The position numbers were made by a program, and so were the translations under genes. A stretch of DNA of 64,000 nt from Mesorhizobium mediterraneum (lineage in GTDB: Bacteria > Pseudomonadota > Alphaproteobacteria > Rhizobiales > Rhizobiaceae), in NCBI RefSeq assembly GCF_002284565.1, contig NZ_NPKI01000026.1, forward strand, positions 163,292-227,291, in the 5' to 3' direction. The notes beneath the pieces are model-generated. The model made no database searches and was not told the origin of the DNA. It saw nothing but the letters and a program-made list of their open reading frames with translations. This document shows positions 61,697-64,000 of the stretch, in pieces (positions within the stretch are counted from its first letter, which is position 1; each line of letters begins with the position of its first letter).

Positions 61697-64000
61697 TCAA
61701 AACGCCTTTGGACAGCTGAACCCAGAAAGCGCGGCAAGGAAGAGAGGGTTGGGGTCCGAATTGGTCTGGATCGTATAGGCGACATCACGTCCGCCGATCA
61801 CGAAGCGGGCTTCCACGTTGCCGCCTGTGCTGGTGATATCAGCCTTGTCCAGCAGACGCTTCAGCGCCCACGGACCATCGAACTTGATCGCGGACTCACG
61901 GCCCGGCATTTCCGGCATGAGGCTCAGGCTCGCGGACGCGGAAGCCATGCCGCTCGGCCAGGTCACCGTGCTTGGCGCGTTGCCCGCCTGGTTGCTTTGG
62001 ACAATCTGGCCATCGACGTCGAGGACCGCCGTATCGGCATCGCCATGCAGTGAAAACGGCGTAAAGGTGACGCTGACCGAGGGCACCGAGCCACCTGAAG
62101 GAAAGAAGGCGTTGCGGATTTCCGCGGCCAGCTGGAAGTTTTTCAAGGTCGACTTCGACAGGTCGCGCCCAAAGCGCGCATCCTGTTTCCAGCTCCAGTC
62201 CTGGCCGGTCATGTCGATTAGCGATGCGAGATTCTGTGCAAAGAACCGGTCCATCAGCCCGCCTGGAGCGAACAGTTTCGCGAAATCCGCCATCGCAATA
62301 TCCTCCGGGCCATTGCCGGCGAAAGGATAACGGCCCGCAACCACCTCCTCGCAAGTGCGCGTGACCGTCTGGTCGAGCATCTGGTTCAAATTCGCTAAGG
62401 AGGTCTCTGCGACATTGCCGTCAAACTCGTCGGCGGTCGCGGTGACCATTCGGGCGAGTTGCTTGGGCAGACGCGAGACGTTGGCGCGAAGGGTTGATAT
62501 CTGCAGCTGTAGATTCATGTTGACGCGTTCCGTTTGCGAAGGGACGTCGGCCGCCAGTTGCAGGCTCTGATAGATATCGCGGAAATTCTGGGTCAACGCA
62601 TCGATTGGGCGGCGTCCAGCCGGACCGTTCACCAAAGCCTGGAATGATCTGAATTGCGCTTCGATATTCGCCCCAGGGTTTTGCGCGCTAGCAGACCCTG
62701 TACCGGCCCGGCTTTGCGATTTGCCGATGGCGATTTGAATGCCGATGCGGGCTAATCCCCTGGCGACATCTGCAGCGTTCTGCGTCTGGTTTTGAAACGC
62801 GTCGGCTTCGGCCTCGGAGCCAAGGCCTTCGCTGGAACCAGCTTCTCGCGTCAGAGCTGTTTCGTCGGCGATCGCTGTAAAAAGCTGGTCGATTGGCGAG
62901 GTCGGTGACGCGGCGGCGGAGAGCGCGATATAGTGCGGCTTGTCCTTCAGCATCGCCTTGAACTTCAACTTATCGAGAACGCCGTTCCATGCCGCGGCGA
63001 ACTCCCTTCCATAGCGCTCGAGAAGTTCGGGACCGAGCTTGAGCAACTCCTGATCGATGCCGCCTTGCTCGCCGCCGCCGCCGAGAACCCACTGGTCGTC
63101 GACCAGCATCTGAGCAATGCGCGAGAGTTGTCCGAGATAGAAGTTGTTGAAACCGCCATAGGTGTAGATACCGGGAACGCGAAGGCCTGACAGATCGCCA
63201 CCATCGACACGCTCGAACAGCAGCTGCGCTTCCGGGCCGCCTTTCACGGAGACGGAAAAATCGTCCAGCGCTGCCGCGTATACCGCCGACTTGACCAAGG
63301 CTGAGGCACGATCGGCAAGGCTCATGCGTCCGAGCGAGCGTTGAGCGGATTCGACAAGTGGCTGGTTGAGTTCGAAAACCGGATCATAGGCGTCATCCAA
63401 CGCAAGCATGGCGCGCAGATGCTTTTCGAGTTGCGCCCGTCCCGCGCGGTTGTTTTCGCCCGGATACCGGTTCTGCTCCCAATCCTGCCTCATCCAGGAC
63501 ACGATCAACTCGTCGTCGATCTTCGGCGCCTTGCCGCCAAGCATCAGGTAGATCTTCAGCGGTTCGTAGAGTGCGGCGGGATCAGCCATCTTGGCCTGGA
63601 TCGTCCGTTCGGCCTGAAGCAGCAGGCGCGAGCGGAACATGCGCTCCAGCGCTTGCCGGTAAGCTGTTTTTGATGCCGAAAGAACTCTTTCCCGCTGACT
63701 GAGGCCGAACGTTTCCTCGATCGGTGTCGGCAATTCACTGGTGCCGAACCCAGCCGGCAGATCGCGCAACTGGTCGAGCGGGCCAATGACGTTTTCGAGG
63801 TCGACATCGGCGACCGTCGTGCTTTTGAGTAGCGGGTCTGCCGTCTCGCGATACTGGCTTATAGCTTGTGCGGTAGAGGCGATCAGCGATCTGTTGACCG
63901 TAAAGCTCAAGGCTAAGGTGCCCAGAGCCGCTGCCGCGATCAATGTTATTGCGCCTAGGCCGCCATATCTGGCGATCGCTGCACGCCTTTCGGCCGACTT
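61697..64000 (-). CDS. tssM: Type VI secretion TssM (IcmF-like), C-terminal part
   Basis: 767 codons in the window; the frame is open to the edge at 64000, so the 5' part is missing. The first visible residues form the last membrane segment (LIAAAALGTLALSF), followed by the periplasmic IcmF domain and the TssM C-terminal domain. It is the inner-membrane core of the type VI apparatus. The Walker site lies outside the window. Confidence 0.85.
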   Translation of the reverse strand, partial: KSAERRAAIARYGGLGAITLIAAAALGTLALSFTVNRSLIASTAQAISQYRETADPLLKSTTVADVDLENVIGPLDQLRDLPAGFGTSELPTPIEETFGLSQRERVLSASKTAYRQALERMFRSRLLLQAERTIQAKMADPAALYEPLKIYLMLGGKAPKIDDELIVSWMRQDWEQNRYPGENNRAGRAQLEKHLRAMLALDDAYDPVFELNQPLVESAQRSLGRMSLADRASALVKSAVYAAALDDFSVSVKGGPEAQLLFERVDGGDLSGLRVPGIYTYGGFNNFYLGQLSRIAQMLVDDQWVLGGGGEQGGIDQELLKLGPELLERYGREFAAAWNGVLDKLKFKAMLKDKPHYIALSAAASPTSPIDQLFTAIADETALTREAGSSEGLGSEAEADAFQNQTQNAADVARGLARIGIQIAIGKSQSRAGTGSASAQNPGANIEAQFRSFQALVNGPAGRRPIDALTQNFRDIYQSLQLAADVPSQTERVNMNLQLQISTLRANVSRLPKQLARMVTATADEFDGNVAETSLANLNQMLDQTVTRTCEEVVAGRYPFAGNGPEDIAMADFAKLFAPGGLMDRFFAQNLASLIDMTGQDWSWKQDARFGRDLSKSTLKNFQLAAEIRNAFFPSGGSVPSVSVTFTPFSLHGDADTAVLDVDGQIVQSNQAGNAPSTVTWPSGMASASASLSLMPEMPGRESAIKFDGPWALKRLLDKADITSTGGNVEARFVIGGRDVAYTIQTNSDPNPLFLAALSGFSCPKAF

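Noticed and set aside
1..64000. tRNA, rRNA, CRISPR, insertion sequences, integrase or attachment sites
   Set aside because: None was recognised by reading; a tRNA scan was not possible, so a missed tRNA cannot be ruled out.

Overview
The window looks like chromosomal DNA of a Hyphomicrobiales (Rhizobiales) alphaproteobacterium, most likely Mesorhizobium or a close relative. The basis is high G+C, PrsDE-type secretion, HWE-family kinase signalling, DUF982, DUF1036 and DUF3182 proteins, and above all promoters of the alphaproteobacterial general stress response (EcfG type, GGAAC-N17-GTT). No rRNA, tRNA, CRISPR array, insertion sequence or phage gene was seen.

Layout. (1) 266-4818: a secreted GH16 glycanase with RTX-like repeats and its own type I secretion pair (PrsD/PrsE-like). 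(2) 4854-22532: a run of short stress-type units: an epimerase/SPW/VKOR-like fusion, small proteins, DUF892 ferritin-like protein, Nramp-like transporter, gamma-carbonic-anhydrase-like protein, catalase HPII, an ECF sigma factor and a small NepR-like protein. (3) 23028-41684: 19 minus-strand genes in two tightly overlapping runs plus one small gene. They encode six glycosyltransferases, sugar-nucleotide enzymes (rhamnose 4-epimerase-like, UDP-xylose-synthase-like, paratose-epimerase-like, a nucleotidyltransferase), inositol-phosphate synthase, two methyltransferases, a B12/radical-SAM enzyme, a PIG-L deacetylase, an acyltransferase-like protein and a GH-type protein: a pathway for an unidentified modified oligosaccharide or glycoconjugate. 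(4) 41761-47860: signalling and stress genes. A second NepR-like protein is co-transcribed with a response regulator in which the receiver domain comes first and a sigma-region-2-like domain second, the reverse of PhyR. Next to them lies a CheB-CheR-PAS-HWE kinase with a single-domain response regulator. (5) 48406-64000: two caspase-like secreted proteins, an OmpA protein, a peptidase M23/transglycosylase-like fusion, DUF1036, a Ser/Thr kinase, a PP2C phosphatase and TssM, which is the edge of a type VI secretion locus.

How it fits together. I found 16 exact GGAAC-N17-GTT sites, plus one with an 18-base spacer, each in a gene's 5' region and correctly oriented. They precede catalase, the small stress genes, the NepR/receiver-sigma operon and all three transcription units of the glycoconjugate locus. 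I infer that this locus belongs to the general stress regulon and that the unusual NepR/receiver-sigma pair is a candidate regulator of it. Everything was read by eye; family names come from motifs and memory, not searches.
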